Part shown: positions 48,663-57,297 of the stretch, one piece after another
Position numbering within the stretch: position 1 is the stretch's first letter
Layout of the letters: each line of letters opens with the position of its first letter
Source: Streptomyces sp. A 4/2
GTDB lineage: Bacteria > Actinomycetota > Actinomycetes > Streptomycetales > Streptomycetaceae
Reading direction: 5' to 3'
Length of the DNA stretch: 64,000 bases
NCBI RefSeq assembly: GCF_940670765.1
Contig: NZ_CALNVW010000024.1
Span: forward strand, 1 to 64,000
Translations under genes and position numbers: made by a program
Notes under the pieces: generated by a model
What the model saw: the letters and a program-made list of their open reading frames with translations, nothing else
Database searches by the model: none
Told to the model about the DNA's origin: nothing

Positions 48663-49918
48663 CATCCGCCGCGCCCGCCTTTGATTCCGATCCTGCACCC
48701 GATTCCGCGCCCGGCTCCGACCGTACGAAGCCGGTGCGGCTGGCGCCCTCCGACGTGCTGCGGCTCGGGCTGCTCGGGATCCGTACCCGCCGCATGCGCG
48801 CGGCGCTCTCCGCGCTCGGCATCTCCATCGGCATCGCCACCCTGATCCTGGTGACGGGCATCCCGGCCTCCAGCCAGCGGGACCTGAACGCCCAACTGTC
48901 CGCGCTGGGCACCAACACACTGCGCGCCGAACCGCAGCCGAACCAGAGCCCGCCGGTGCTGCTGCCCGAGAACGCGGACGAGTCGGCCGCCCGCATCGGT
49001 CCGGTCACCGTGGCCAGCAGCGTCGCCAACACCCATGCGCTCGTGCGGCGTTCGGACCGTACGGATCCGCAGGACGGCTCGGGACTGACCGTGCTGGCCG
49101 CCAAGTCCGACCTGCTGCCCGCGGTCAACGGGAAGATCCGTTCCGGCCGGTTCCTGAACGCGTCGACCGAGCGGTTCCCCACCGTCGTACTCGGCTACCG
49201 GGCGGCGTCCCGCCTCGGCATCCCCCGGCTGGTACCGGGCGCGGAGGCACCGCAGATCGTCATCGACGACCGGTGGTTCACGGTCATCGGCGTCCTCGAC
49301 GAGCTGCCGCTCGCGCCCGATCTCGACCGCTCCGTACTCGTCGGATGGCAGGCGGCCCGTACCGAGCTGGGCTTCGACGGCCACCCCACGGTGATCTACG
49401 TGAAGGCCCGCGAGGACGCCGTCGAGGACGTCGCCGCGGTGCTGCCCGCGTCCCTGTACCCCGAACTGCCCGGCATGGTCAGGGTCAGCCGCCCCTCGGA
49501 CGCGCTGACGGCGAAACGCGCCACCGAGACGACGTTCTCCGCGCTCTTCCTGGGCCTCGCGGGGGTCGCCCTGCTGGTCGGCGGGATCGGGGTCGCCAAC
49601 ACCATGTACATCTCGGTCCTGGAACGCCGCAGGGAGATCGGCCTGCGCCGGGCACTCGGCGCGGGCCGCGGGCAGATCCGCGTGCAGTTCCTGACGGAGT
49701 CGGTCGCGCTGTCGGTGCTCGGCGGCATCGCGGGCACCCTCATCGGCGTGCTGGCGACGCTCGCCTACGCCCTGTACCAGGGCTGGCCCGCGGTCGTCCC
49801 GCCCACCGCGCTCGTCGGCGGCACGGTGGGCGCGGTGCTGATCGGGATGGCGGCGGGCGTCTACCCCTCGGTCCGCGCCGCCCGGCTGACCCCGACGGAG
49901 GCGCTGGCCGCGACGTGA
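48659..49918 (+). CDS. MacB/FtsX-type ABC permease
   Basis: A 419-residue permease. One helix near residues 48-68 (ALSALGISIGIATLILVTG), a large extracellular MacB_PCD domain (about 70-280), then three helices in the FtsX domain (LFLGLAGVALLVGGIGVANTMYI, the segment around LSVLGGIAGTLIGVLATL, and VGGTVGAVLIGMAAGV). The motif RRREIGLRRALGAGRGQIRVQFL is typical. With the ATPase and adaptor it forms a mechanotransmission-type exporter. Confidence 0.93.
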   Translation: MTSAAPAFDSDPAPDSAPGSDRTKPVRLAPSDVLRLGLLGIRTRRMRAALSALGISIGIATLILVTGIPASSQRDLNAQLSALGTNTLRAEPQPNQSPPVLLPENADESAARIGPVTVASSVANTHALVRRSDRTDPQDGSGLTVLAAKSDLLPAVNGKIRSGRFLNASTERFPTVVLGYRAASRLGIPRLVPGAEAPQIVIDDRWFTVIGVLDELPLAPDLDRSVLVGWQAARTELGFDGHPTVIYVKAREDAVEDVAAVLPASLYPELPGMVRVSRPSDALTAKRATETTFSALFLGLAGVALLVGGIGVANTMYISVLERRREIGLRRALGAGRGQIRVQFLTESVALSVLGGIAGTLIGVLATLAYALYQGWPAVVPPTALVGGTVGAVLIGMAAGVYPSVRAARLTPTEALAAT

Positions 49919-49937
49919 CCCCGTACGGTGCGCGGGC

Positions 49938-50318
49938 TCAGTCGAAGCAGAGGCAGAACGGGTGCCCCGCCGGGTCCGCGTACACCCGCCAGTTGCACGA
50001 CGGGTCCGTCGCGTCCGGCGCGTCCAGCAGCTTCGCGCCCAGTGCCAGGACCTGTTCCTCCGCCGCGTCGATGTCGGTGACGGAGAAGTCCAGATGGAAC
50101 TGTTGAGAGCCGTCGGCGGACGGCCACGACGGGGGTACGAATCCGGGCGCCTCCTGGAACGCGAGACGCGTGCCCTCGTGCCCTTCGAGGACCACCCACC
50201 GCACCTCTTCGCCGTCCTCGGCCACGGGCGTGCCACCGATGACGGCGGCGTAGAACGCGGCGAGCGCGTGCACGTCCGGACAGTCCAGGACGACACTGCG
50301 CAGCTTGGCTACGGTCAT
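49938..50318 (-). CDS. VOC-family (glyoxalase-like) protein
   Basis: A 126-residue protein of two beta-alpha-beta-beta-beta units. It opens LRSVVLDCPDVHALAAFYAAVIGG, and a second unit has QFHLDFSVTDIDAAEEQVLALGA, ending DPAGHPFCLCFD. This is a common glyoxalase/bleomycin-resistance-like stand-alone type with unknown substrate. It is divergent from the CGNR regulator and likely its target, as the shared spacer holds repeated GGTAAC boxes. Confidence 0.9.
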   Translation of the reverse strand: MTVAKLRSVVLDCPDVHALAAFYAAVIGGTPVAEDGEEVRWVVLEGHEGTRLAFQEAPGFVPPSWPSADGSQQFHLDFSVTDIDAAEEQVLALGAKLLDAPDATDPSCNWRVYADPAGHPFCLCFD

Positions 50319-50343
50319 GGGTTCTCCCTAGTTCGAGGCCGCT

Positions 50344-50404
50344 GGTTACCGCTTGCAGGGCTCATCCGGTAACCGTTACCTCATGCTGCCGCATGGAAGG
50401 TAAC
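50344..50404. promoter_or_regulatory. GGTAAC/GTTACC box cluster
   Basis: The divergent VOC-CGNR spacer has GGTTACC (50344-50350), the odd-centred palindrome GGTAACCGTTACC (50368-50380) and GGTAAC (50399-50404). Such a cluster is a good operator candidate for the CGNR regulator next to it. The last box lies inside the possible 5' end of that gene. Confidence 0.6.
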
Positions 50405-50935
50405 GTCGCAAGGGTGAATGAGAGGGCAACCGCCCCGGGCGGGCTCGCGCTCGTGGAGGCGCTGGTGAACACGGTGAGCCTCGACACCGGCGACGACCGG
50501 CTGGCCGAGGAGTTCTCACTCGGCGGCGGCGCACTGGCCGAAGCGGCCGAGCTGCGCGAGGCGCTGCGCGCGGCCTGCCGGGCGCACGCGGGCCAGGACA
50601 TGCCGACAGCGCAGCGGGAGACCCTGGCCCGGCTGCTGTCGGACGCCCCGCTGGTGGTCACGGTCGACAAGGAGGGCGTGGCCGCGCTGGCCCCGAAGGA
50701 CCCGTCCGCGCTCACCTCCCGTGTCGCGGCGGCCGTCGCGACAGCGGTCACCGAGGGCACCTGGCAGCGCCTCAAGGCCTGTGAGGCGGAGGACTGCCAG
50801 TGGGCGTACTACGACCGCAGCCCGGCGGGCCGCGGTCGCTGGTGCACGATGGCGGCGTGCGGCAGCCGGGCGAAGATGCGCGCGTACCGGGCCCGGAAAG
50901 CGGGCCGCACGGCATCGGATCCGCCCGGCACCTGA
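50393..50935 (+). CDS. CGNR zinc-finger regulator (ABATE type)
   Basis: A 180-residue protein. The N-terminal ABATE-like part (about 15-60) has LALVEALVNTVSLDTGDD. The C-terminal CGNR zinc finger has two Cys in CEAEDCQWAYYDRSP and two in RWCTMAACGSRAKMRAYRAR; here the CGNR motif itself reads CGSR. Such proteins are thought to be stress-linked transcription regulators. The start could be ATG 50393 or GTG 50414 (VNERATAPG); the second would leave the last operator box outside the gene. Confidence 0.88.
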   Translation: MEGNVARVNERATAPGGLALVEALVNTVSLDTGDDRLAEEFSLGGGALAEAAELREALRAACRAHAGQDMPTAQRETLARLLSDAPLVVTVDKEGVAALAPKDPSALTSRVAAAVATAVTEGTWQRLKACEAEDCQWAYYDRSPAGRGRWCTMAACGSRAKMRAYRARKAGRTASDPPGT

Positions 50936-50977
50936 GGGGCCGGCGCCGGGCCCGCACCAGGAATGCGTACCCGGGGA

Positions 50978-52321
50978 CTACGCCCGGGGCCGTCCCATCG
51001 CCCGGTAGACCCACCCGGCCTCCCGCCACGCCACCGGGTCCAGCGCGTTGCGCCCGTCCAGCAGTATCCGCTCCGAGGCCACCGCCCCCAGCTCCGCCGG
51101 GTCCAGCTCGCGGAACTCGCGCCACTCCGTCAGGTGCAGGACGACATCCGCACCCCGCACCGCGTCCAGCGCGGTCTCCGCGTAACCGAGCGTCGGGAAG
51201 AGCCGCCGGGCGTTGTCCATGCCCTTGGGGTCGTAGACCGTGACCTGGCCGCCCTGGAGGTGGATCTGCCCGGCGACATTGAGCGCGGGCGAATCCCGTA
51301 CGTCGTCCGAGTCCGGCTTGAAGGTCGCGCCGAGCACCGCGACCCGCTTGCCCAGGAACGAACCGCCGCCCACGGCCTCACGGGCCAGCTCCACCATGTG
51401 CCCGCGGCGCCGCATGTTGATCGAGTCGACCTCGCGCAGGAAGGTCAGCGCCTGATCGGCGCCCAGCTCGCCGGCGCGGGCCATGAAGGCCCGGATGTCC
51501 TTGGGCAGGCACCCGCCGCCGAACCCGATCCCGGCCCGCAGGAACTTCTTCCCGATCCGCTCGTCGTGCCCGAGTGCTTCCGCGAGCTTCGCGACGTCGC
51601 CGTCGGCGGCCTCGCAGACCTCGGCCATCGCGTTGATGAAGGAGATCTTCGTGGCGAGGAAGGAGTTCGCCGCGGTCTTCACCAGCTCGGCGGTGGGGAA
51701 GTCGGTCACCACGAACGGCGAACCCTCGCCCACCGGTCCCGCGTACACCTCACGCAGCAGCTTCTCGGCCCGCTCGCTCTCCACACCGACGACGATCCGG
51801 TCGGGGTGCAGGGTGTCCTGGACGGCGAAGCCCTCGCGCAGGAACTCCGGGTTCCACGCCAGCTCCACCGCGGCCCCGGCCGGAGCCAGCTCCTGGAGCA
51901 GCCCCGCCAGCCTGGCCGCGCTGCCGACCGGCACGGTCGACTTCCCGACGACCAGCGCGGCCCGGTTCAGATGCGGTGCGAGCTGGGCGAACGCGGTGTC
52001 GACGTACGACATGTCGCACGCGTACTCCCCGTGCTTCTGCGGAGTGTTGACGCACACGAAGTGCACATCGCCGAACTTTCCGGCCTCTTCCGGCGAGGTG
52101 GTGAACCGCAGCCGGCCGGTCGATCCCTCGATCCCCGCGACGTGCCGCCGCAGCAGTTCCTCGAGACCGGGCTCGTACATGGGGACCCGCCCCTGCGACA
52201 GCATCTCGATCTTCTCGGGCACCACATCCAGCCCGAGCACCTCGAACCCCAGCTCAGCCATGGCCGCGGCGTGCGTGGCACCGAGGTATCCGGTACCGAT
52301 CACGGTGATTTTCAGGGCCAT
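50978..52321 (-). CDS. ugd: UDP-glucose 6-dehydrogenase
   Basis: A 447-residue NAD-dependent enzyme oxidising UDP-glucose (or a related sugar nucleotide) to the uronic acid, for cell-surface polymers. The Rossmann motif is ITVIGTGYLGATHAAAMAEL, the middle domain has WNPEFLREG, the catalytic Cys is in GFGGGCLPKDIRAF, and the C-terminal domain has LGATFKPDSDDVRDSPAL. Length is normal. It stands alone; the nearest envelope genes are the LCP genes near 60 kb. Confidence 0.95.
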   Translation of the reverse strand: MALKITVIGTGYLGATHAAAMAELGFEVLGLDVVPEKIEMLSQGRVPMYEPGLEELLRRHVAGIEGSTGRLRFTTSPEEAGKFGDVHFVCVNTPQKHGEYACDMSYVDTAFAQLAPHLNRAALVVGKSTVPVGSAARLAGLLQELAPAGAAVELAWNPEFLREGFAVQDTLHPDRIVVGVESERAEKLLREVYAGPVGEGSPFVVTDFPTAELVKTAANSFLATKISFINAMAEVCEAADGDVAKLAEALGHDERIGKKFLRAGIGFGGGCLPKDIRAFMARAGELGADQALTFLREVDSINMRRRGHMVELAREAVGGGSFLGKRVAVLGATFKPDSDDVRDSPALNVAGQIHLQGGQVTVYDPKGMDNARRLFPTLGYAETALDAVRGADVVLHLTEWREFRELDPAELGAVASERILLDGRNALDPVAWREAGWVYRAMGRPRA

Positions 52322-52479
52322 GAAGATGCTCCAGGGGGCGTACGGGATCGGGTGCGCGCCCGAGCATAGTCGGGCTGTCCGATGACGGGCTTTCCCCCTG
52401 TCGCCAAGCTCACGTATCCCTGGGGGCGGCCAGCCCCTAAAATCGGGTTACTTAACGGTAGTTAGCATCTGGGGAGTGA

Positions 52480-53643
52480 GTGACCTTGGCAGGTTCGCCC
52501 GAATTCGACCTGTACCGCCCGGCCGAAGAGCACGACATGCTCCGCGACTCGGTCCGCTCCCTGGCCGAGGCGAAGATCGCGCCCTTCGCGGCTGCGGTCG
52601 ACGAGGAGGCCCGCTTCCCGCAGGAGGCGCTGGACGCGCTGAGCGCCGCCGACCTGCACGCGGTGCACGTACCGGAGGAGTACGGCGGCGCGGGCGCCGA
52701 CGCGCTCGCCACGGTCGTCGTCATCGAGGAGGTGGCCCGCGTCTGCGCGTCCTCCTCCCTCATCCCGGCCGTGAACAAGCTGGGCTCGCTCCCCGTGATG
52801 CTCTCGGGCTCCGAGGACCTCAAGCGGAAGTACCTGACCAAGCTCGCGCAGGGCGAGGGCATGTTCTCGTACTGCCTCAGCGAGCCGGACGCGGGCTCCG
52901 ACGCGGCGGGCATGAAGACCAGGGCCGTCCGCGACGGCGACTTCTGGGTCCTCAACGGCGTGAAGCGCTGGATCACCAACGCGGGCGTCTCCGAGTACTA
53001 CACGGTCATGGCCGTCACCGACCCCACGAAGCGCTCCAAGGGCATCAGCGCGTTCGTCGTCGAGAAGTCGGACGAGGGCGTCTCCTTCGGCGCCCCCGAG
53101 AAGAAGCTCGGCATCAAGGGCTCCCCGACGCGCGAGGTCTACCTCGACAACGTCCGTATCCCCGCCGACCGCATGATCGGCGAGGAGGGCACCGGCTTCG
53201 CCACGGCGATGAAGACCCTGGACCACACCCGCATCACGATCGCGGCCCAGGCCCTCGGGATCGCCCAGGGCGCCCTCGACTACGCCAAGGGCTACGTCCA
53301 GGAGCGCAAGCAGTTCGGCAAGCCGATCGGTGACTTCCAGGGCATCCAGTTCATGCTCGCGGACATGGCCATGAAGCTCGAAGCGGCCCGCCAGCTCACC
53401 TACGCGGCAGCGGCCAAGTCCGAGCGTCTGGACGGCGACCTGACCTTCTTCGGCGCCGCGGCGAAGTGCTTCGCCTCGGACGCGGCGATGGAGATCACGA
53501 CGGACGCGGTCCAACTGCTGGGCGGGTACGGGTACACGCGGGACTACCCGGTGGAGCGGATGATGCGGGACGCGAAGATCACCCAGATCTACGAGGGCAC
53601 GAACCAGGTCCAGCGGATCGTGATGGCGCGGAACCTGCCGTAG
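52480..53643 (+). CDS. Acyl-CoA dehydrogenase
   Basis: A 387-residue flavoprotein for the first step of acyl-CoA beta-oxidation or branched-chain breakdown. Signature 1 is FSYCLSEPDAGSDA; the middle has FVVEKSDEGVSFGAPEKKLG; signature 2 is QLLGGYGYTRDYPVERMMRDAK, and the catalytic Glu is in ITQIYEGTNQVQRIV, the position of short-chain enzymes. The GTG at 52480 has GGGGA upstream. The AT-rich spacer upstream has TTAACGGTAGTTAG (52453-52466), a possible TetR-type box. Confidence 0.94.
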   Translation: MTLAGSPEFDLYRPAEEHDMLRDSVRSLAEAKIAPFAAAVDEEARFPQEALDALSAADLHAVHVPEEYGGAGADALATVVVIEEVARVCASSSLIPAVNKLGSLPVMLSGSEDLKRKYLTKLAQGEGMFSYCLSEPDAGSDAAGMKTRAVRDGDFWVLNGVKRWITNAGVSEYYTVMAVTDPTKRSKGISAFVVEKSDEGVSFGAPEKKLGIKGSPTREVYLDNVRIPADRMIGEEGTGFATAMKTLDHTRITIAAQALGIAQGALDYAKGYVQERKQFGKPIGDFQGIQFMLADMAMKLEAARQLTYAAAAKSERLDGDLTFFGAAAKCFASDAAMEITTDAVQLLGGYGYTRDYPVERMMRDAKITQIYEGTNQVQRIVMARNLP

Positions 53644-53693
53644 AGCGGTTCTCGCCGGGCCGTAGCCATCCTTGGCGGCCGGCGGTCAAGGAA

Positions 53694-53719
53694 CGCCCCC
53701 GTCAGTCACGACGGGGGCG
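53694..53719 (+). terminator. Terminator after acyl-CoA dehydrogenase
   Basis: A 10-bp stem, CGCCCCCGTC and GACGGGGGCG, with a 6-nt loop, 51 nt past the stop codon and followed by CTCGTCTG. It lies between convergent genes. Confidence 0.65.
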
Positions 53720-53841
53720 CTCGTCTGCCAGTGGGCAGCATGCTCAGCCGGAGTCCGGCGCATCGTCAATCTTTATCAGCAGATGTGACCGCAGCCAGGC
53801 GCCTCTCTGTCCGCCCGTTCGGTCGACGTGGGGAGTCCCTG

Positions 53842-54384
53842 TCAGGCGGAGCGCTTGCGTACCAGCCCCCGCAGTTGACGGACCAGATCCTCGCCCGCCT
53901 GCACTGCCGCACGGGGGAATTCCAGCCGGGCGACCCGGCCGTCGGCAACGCTGATGTCCACACGCAGAGCCTTCGCCATGCCCGTGGTCAGTACGGGCTT
54001 GGAAACCCCGTCCACGTCGTCGAGCTCTATGTCCCAGAGCAGTTTCCTCGGCTGCGGCGTGATGAACCCGCCGAGCGAGAAGATGAGCACCCGGCCGGTC
54101 GTCAGGGCCAGGACGTTGCGTTCGTTCACCGGGAAGTCGGCCCCGGCGGACCGGTCCGTGGCGGCGTCCGTAGCGCGCTTGCTCCTGTCCCGTGCGATCT
54201 TCTTGCCCGCGAGCGCCCCGGCACCGCCGCCCCCCGCTGCCCCGAGCACCTCCCCCTTCATCCCGGACACGACCCGCGCCACCCGCCCCGCGGGGTAAGC
54301 CAGCGCGACGGCCAGCACTTCCTCTCCCTCGATTCCCTCGGACGTCAGATACTTCCGGACTCGGCTCTCCTGTGACGGCTTCAC
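53842..54384 (-). CDS. Conserved protein with PH-like C-terminal part
   Basis: A 180-residue soluble protein. The N-terminal part has VRKYLTSEGIEGEEVLAVALA, a Gly-rich segment (LGAAGGGGAGALAGKKIARD), and a basic stretch. The C-terminal half has a run of beta-strands (NVLALTTGRVLIFSLGGF, KLLWDIELDDVDGVSKP, RVDISVADGRVARLEFPR) and a last helix, like bacterial PH-type domains. I cannot name a function. It is alone, with ATG at 54384. Confidence 0.7.
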   Translation of the reverse strand: MKPSQESRVRKYLTSEGIEGEEVLAVALAYPAGRVARVVSGMKGEVLGAAGGGGAGALAGKKIARDRSKRATDAATDRSAGADFPVNERNVLALTTGRVLIFSLGGFITPQPRKLLWDIELDDVDGVSKPVLTTGMAKALRVDISVADGRVARLEFPRAAVQAGEDLVRQLRGLVRKRSA

Positions 54385-54619
54385 CTGCGATTACGCCTCC
54401 GATGTCGTCAACTCGCTGGCACAGTCGACTTATTGAAGCACCGGCCCGCGACGGCCGCAGCGGTGAAGCCGGAGAACAGGGAAACTGGCCGGTCAGCCGC
54501 CGCGCAGGGGGGACACCCGGCCAGTGGTCTCGGGCCGCTGCCCGCAGGACCGCGTCACCGAATCACCTTTCTTCTGCATTTCTGCCCACTTGCCGGTTCC
54601 GGTTCGGCACAGTGGAACG

Positions 54620-55654
54620 ATGGATGAGCAGAAGCAGAGGCCGCCGGACCACCTCGTCATCAACGTGGAGCACCGCGAGGATCCGGTGGCCCGGGTCACC
54701 GAGGTCGATGCCTTCGCTGCCACCAGGAAGTACGGGAAGATCGTCGTCCGCGGCCCGCTCTTCGGCTACGCCGAGCAGCGGCCTGGCGAGCGGCCCCGGT
54801 GGCGCCTGCTCGGCGGCATGGACACCGGGTACCCGCAGGACGCGCGGGACGATCTCAACTCGTACCTCTGGCTCAAGGCGAGGGACGAGGCCGAGGACCA
54901 CCTGGAGCGGCGCGCCCTGCTGGCCGGGGTGGCCCGGCTGGAGACCGAGCCGGTGGACAGCCTGACCGCCGCCGGTACGCGCTACCGCATCGTGCGCGCC
55001 GACGAGTTCGCCAGGATCGGCGAGCACCAACTGGAGCCCCCACGGCCCACGGACATCGACCTGGACGGCTGGGACGACAGCCAGGACGGCGGCCGGTCGC
55101 CGGCGCACACCGAGGGCGTCGTGATCGACCACGCGGCGGCCGTCGGGCTGACGGAGGGCCTGGACCGGGTCGGCCTGCTGCCGGTCTCGTACACCTCCGA
55201 ACGGTTCCCGCCGGACGTACTCGCCGATTCCCGCCGCGCGTTGACGACACATCCGGGAGTGGTGCTGCTGCCCCCGGTCTTCCGGGTGATGGAGCACAAG
55301 GAGCTCTCCTGGTCCATGGTGGGCGGCGGCTACCACGGCACCCCGCAGGAGGCCCGGCGGGCGCTCGTCCACTACCTGACGGAGTTCCTGCCGATGTATC
55401 ACCGGATCGAGGAGAAGGACGTCGCGGTGTACGCGAAGGCGGCCGAACGGTTCAAGCAACAACGCCGGGCGAACGAGCTGCGGGTGCGCGGGCGTTGCTT
55501 CGAGATCGTCCGGGTCGAACGGATGATGCGCATCGGCCCGGACGGCCCCGAGCCCCCGCGCCGGTCGGACACGGACATCCAGGAGCCGATGAAGATCCGC
55601 CCCATGATGGACGAGTGGGGGACGATCACCACGCAGTCGGCGAGCGAGGAGTGA
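54620..55654 (+). CDS. DUF5954-family protein
   Basis: A 344-residue, acidic soluble protein opening MDEQKQRPPDHLVINVEHRE, with VVRGPLFGYAEQ, WRLLGGMDTGYPQDARDDLNSYLW and GTRYRIVRADEF near the front. Related halves recur later (VGGGYHGTPQEARRALVHYL, RGRCFEIVRVERMMRIGPDGPEPPR), so it looks like an internal duplication. The pattern fits the DUF5954 family known mainly from Streptomyces, of unknown function. The ATG at 54620 is preferred over an earlier in-frame start. The region 54385-54619 shows no gene. Confidence 0.75.
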   Translation: MDEQKQRPPDHLVINVEHREDPVARVTEVDAFAATRKYGKIVVRGPLFGYAEQRPGERPRWRLLGGMDTGYPQDARDDLNSYLWLKARDEAEDHLERRALLAGVARLETEPVDSLTAAGTRYRIVRADEFARIGEHQLEPPRPTDIDLDGWDDSQDGGRSPAHTEGVVIDHAAAVGLTEGLDRVGLLPVSYTSERFPPDVLADSRRALTTHPGVVLLPPVFRVMEHKELSWSMVGGGYHGTPQEARRALVHYLTEFLPMYHRIEEKDVAVYAKAAERFKQQRRANELRVRGRCFEIVRVERMMRIGPDGPEPPRRSDTDIQEPMKIRPMMDEWGTITTQSASEE

Positions 55655-55665
55655 GGGGCGGTCGG

Positions 55666-56208
55666 ATGCGGTTGCGGGATGTGCGGATCAGCGATGTGGA
55701 TGCGTACGTACGGATGCGGTGCGACCCGGTCATGATGGCCGAACTGGGCGGCCCGCTGCCCCGTGAGGGCATGGCCGACAAGGTCCGGCGCGACGTCCGG
55801 AGCGCGGAGGCCGGCACCGACTGGATCAAGATGATCGTCCCCGACGGGCGCGAAGACGGGGACGGGGCTGGAGTCGGATCCGGCGAGGCGGCAGGCATCG
55901 TGACCCTGTACACCCACACCGCGGACGGGGAACTGATCTCCGAGATCGGGTGGATGGTGCTGCCCGAGTTCCAGGGGCAGGGGCTCGGCAAGCGTGCCGT
56001 CCGCGCCGTACTCGAACGGGCTCGGGACGACGGCCGTTGGGGGCTCGTGCACGCGTTTCCCTCGGTCACGAACGCCGCGTCGAACGGCATCTGCCGAACC
56101 CTCGGCTTCACGGCCGTGGGGGAGAAGGACGTGCCGTTCGCGGGCCGGATCTTCCGTACCCGCCACTGGACGATCGACCCCGCGCTCATTCCCTGCCAGG
56201 CCCCGTGA
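55666..56208 (+). CDS. GNAT-family N-acetyltransferase
   Basis: A 180-residue acetyltransferase of the RimI/RimJ-like type. It opens MRLRDVRISDVDAYVRMRC; the acetyl-CoA loop is EIGWMVLPEFQGQGLGKRAV (Q/RxxGxG/A form), followed by NAASNGICRTLGFTAVGEKD. A GAGGGGCG site lies upstream of the ATG. It starts 11 bp after the DUF5954 gene and is likely cotranscribed. The substrate is unknown. Confidence 0.9.
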   Translation: MRLRDVRISDVDAYVRMRCDPVMMAELGGPLPREGMADKVRRDVRSAEAGTDWIKMIVPDGREDGDGAGVGSGEAAGIVTLYTHTADGELISEIGWMVLPEFQGQGLGKRAVRAVLERARDDGRWGLVHAFPSVTNAASNGICRTLGFTAVGEKDVPFAGRIFRTRHWTIDPALIPCQAP

Positions 56209-56260
56209 CGTCCCACGCGGGGCGGGAACGGGATTCCCGCCACGTCCTAGACTCGGTCGA

Positions 56261-56857
56261 ATGGCCAACGACACCACCACCACGTCCACCCGCCCGGTCG
56301 TGCTTCCCCCGGACCCCGCCTGGCAGTCGCGCGGTCGCGCCATCGCCGACGAGCTGTGCGCGGCGCTCGCCCCACTGGCACTGCGGATCGAGCACATCGG
56401 CTCCACCGCGATCCCCGGCATGGCGGCCAAGCCGGTCTACGACCTCCAGGTGAGTGTCGAGGACCTGACAGCGGCGGCCGAAGTGTTCGCGGGGCCGCTG
56501 GCGGCCCGTGGGTTCCAGCGCTCTCCGTACGAACGCGACCACGTACCGGCCGGGTCCGACGACGACCCCGCCCGCTGGGGCAAGCGGCTGTGGTGGCTGC
56601 GCTCGGAGACGGGCGAGGACGTCAACCTCCATGTACGGGTGGCCGGTTCACCCAACGAGCGGCTCGCGCTGCTCTTCCGCGACTGGTTCCGGGCCCACCC
56701 GGAGGCGGTGCCCGCGTACGCGGCCTTCAAGCGGACCCTCGCCGACGCGGTGCCCGACGTGGGGACGTACGCCGATGTGAAGGATCCGGTGGTGGACCTG
56801 GTCGTGGGGATCGCCGAGCAGTGGGTGACCGAGACCGGCTGGACGCCGCAGGGCTGA
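56261..56857 (+). CDS. GrpB-family protein (UPF0157)
   Basis: A 198-residue nucleotidyltransferase-fold protein of the GrpB/UPF0157 family. Blocks: RIEHIGSTAIPGMAAKPVYDLQVSV (GST..PG and the following acidic pair) and HVRVAGSPNERLALLFRDWFRAHPEAV. Members are predicted nucleotide-transferring or binding enzymes with no fixed role. It follows the GNAT gene by 52 bp. Confidence 0.9.
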   Translation: MANDTTTTSTRPVVLPPDPAWQSRGRAIADELCAALAPLALRIEHIGSTAIPGMAAKPVYDLQVSVEDLTAAAEVFAGPLAARGFQRSPYERDHVPAGSDDDPARWGKRLWWLRSETGEDVNLHVRVAGSPNERLALLFRDWFRAHPEAVPAYAAFKRTLADAVPDVGTYADVKDPVVDLVVGIAEQWVTETGWTPQG

Positions 56858-56866
56858 CGGCCTGGT

Positions 56867-57067
56867 TCAGGCGCGGTCGGCCCGGGGCGTGTTGCCGCGT
56901 TTGACTGTGGCGAGCAGGGCGCCGAGTGATGCGGGGGTTGTGGTGAGGATCGCGCTCGGGGAGTCGCTCTCCCGGAGTGCGATGCCGCCGTCGGGGGCTA
57001 TGGCGACGTTGACGCAGTTCGCGCCCTCGGTGCTGTGCGAGGACTTCTGCCAGGTGTATACGGGCAC
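56867..57067 (-). CDS. DUF397 protein
   Basis: A 66-residue DUF397 protein opening MPVYTWQKSSHSTEGANCVNVA, with the family's ..GGIALRESDSP.. block. In Streptomyces these small proteins are paired with DUF5753-type HTH regulators (as in the whiJ paralogue family) and are thought to antagonise them. It is a tandem paralogue of the next gene; the two reading frames share long identical DNA stretches. Confidence 0.9.
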   Translation of the reverse strand: MPVYTWQKSSHSTEGANCVNVAIAPDGGIALRESDSPSAILTTTPASLGALLATVKRGNTPRADRA

Positions 57068-57080
57068 AGGGGATCCCTTC

Positions 57081-57287
57081 TCAGATGCTCTTCGTGATTC
57101 TGCGGGTGAACTTCCGGTGCCTGACTGCGGCGAGCAGGGCGCCGAGTGAGGCGGGGGTCGTGGTGAGGATCGCGCTGGGGGAGTCGCTTTCCCGGAGTGC
57201 GATGCCGCCGTCGGGGGCTATGGCGACGTCGACGCAGTTTGCGGCTTCGCCGCTGAAAGAAGACTTCTGCCAGCGATAGGTGTCCAT
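57081..57287 (-). CDS. DUF397 protein
   Basis: A 68-residue DUF397 protein, MDTYRWQKSSFSGEAANCVD, then APDGGIALRESDSPSAILTT, identical there to its neighbour. It differs in the C-terminal tail (HRKFTRRITKSI). The ATG at 57287 follows a GAAGGGGCGC site. It ends 13 bp before the second copy and starts 10 bp after the HTH gene's stop codon, so the three form one transcript. Confidence 0.9.
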   Translation of the reverse strand: MDTYRWQKSSFSGEAANCVDVAIAPDGGIALRESDSPSAILTTTPASLGALLAAVRHRKFTRRITKSI

Positions 57288-57297
57288 GTGCGCCCCT

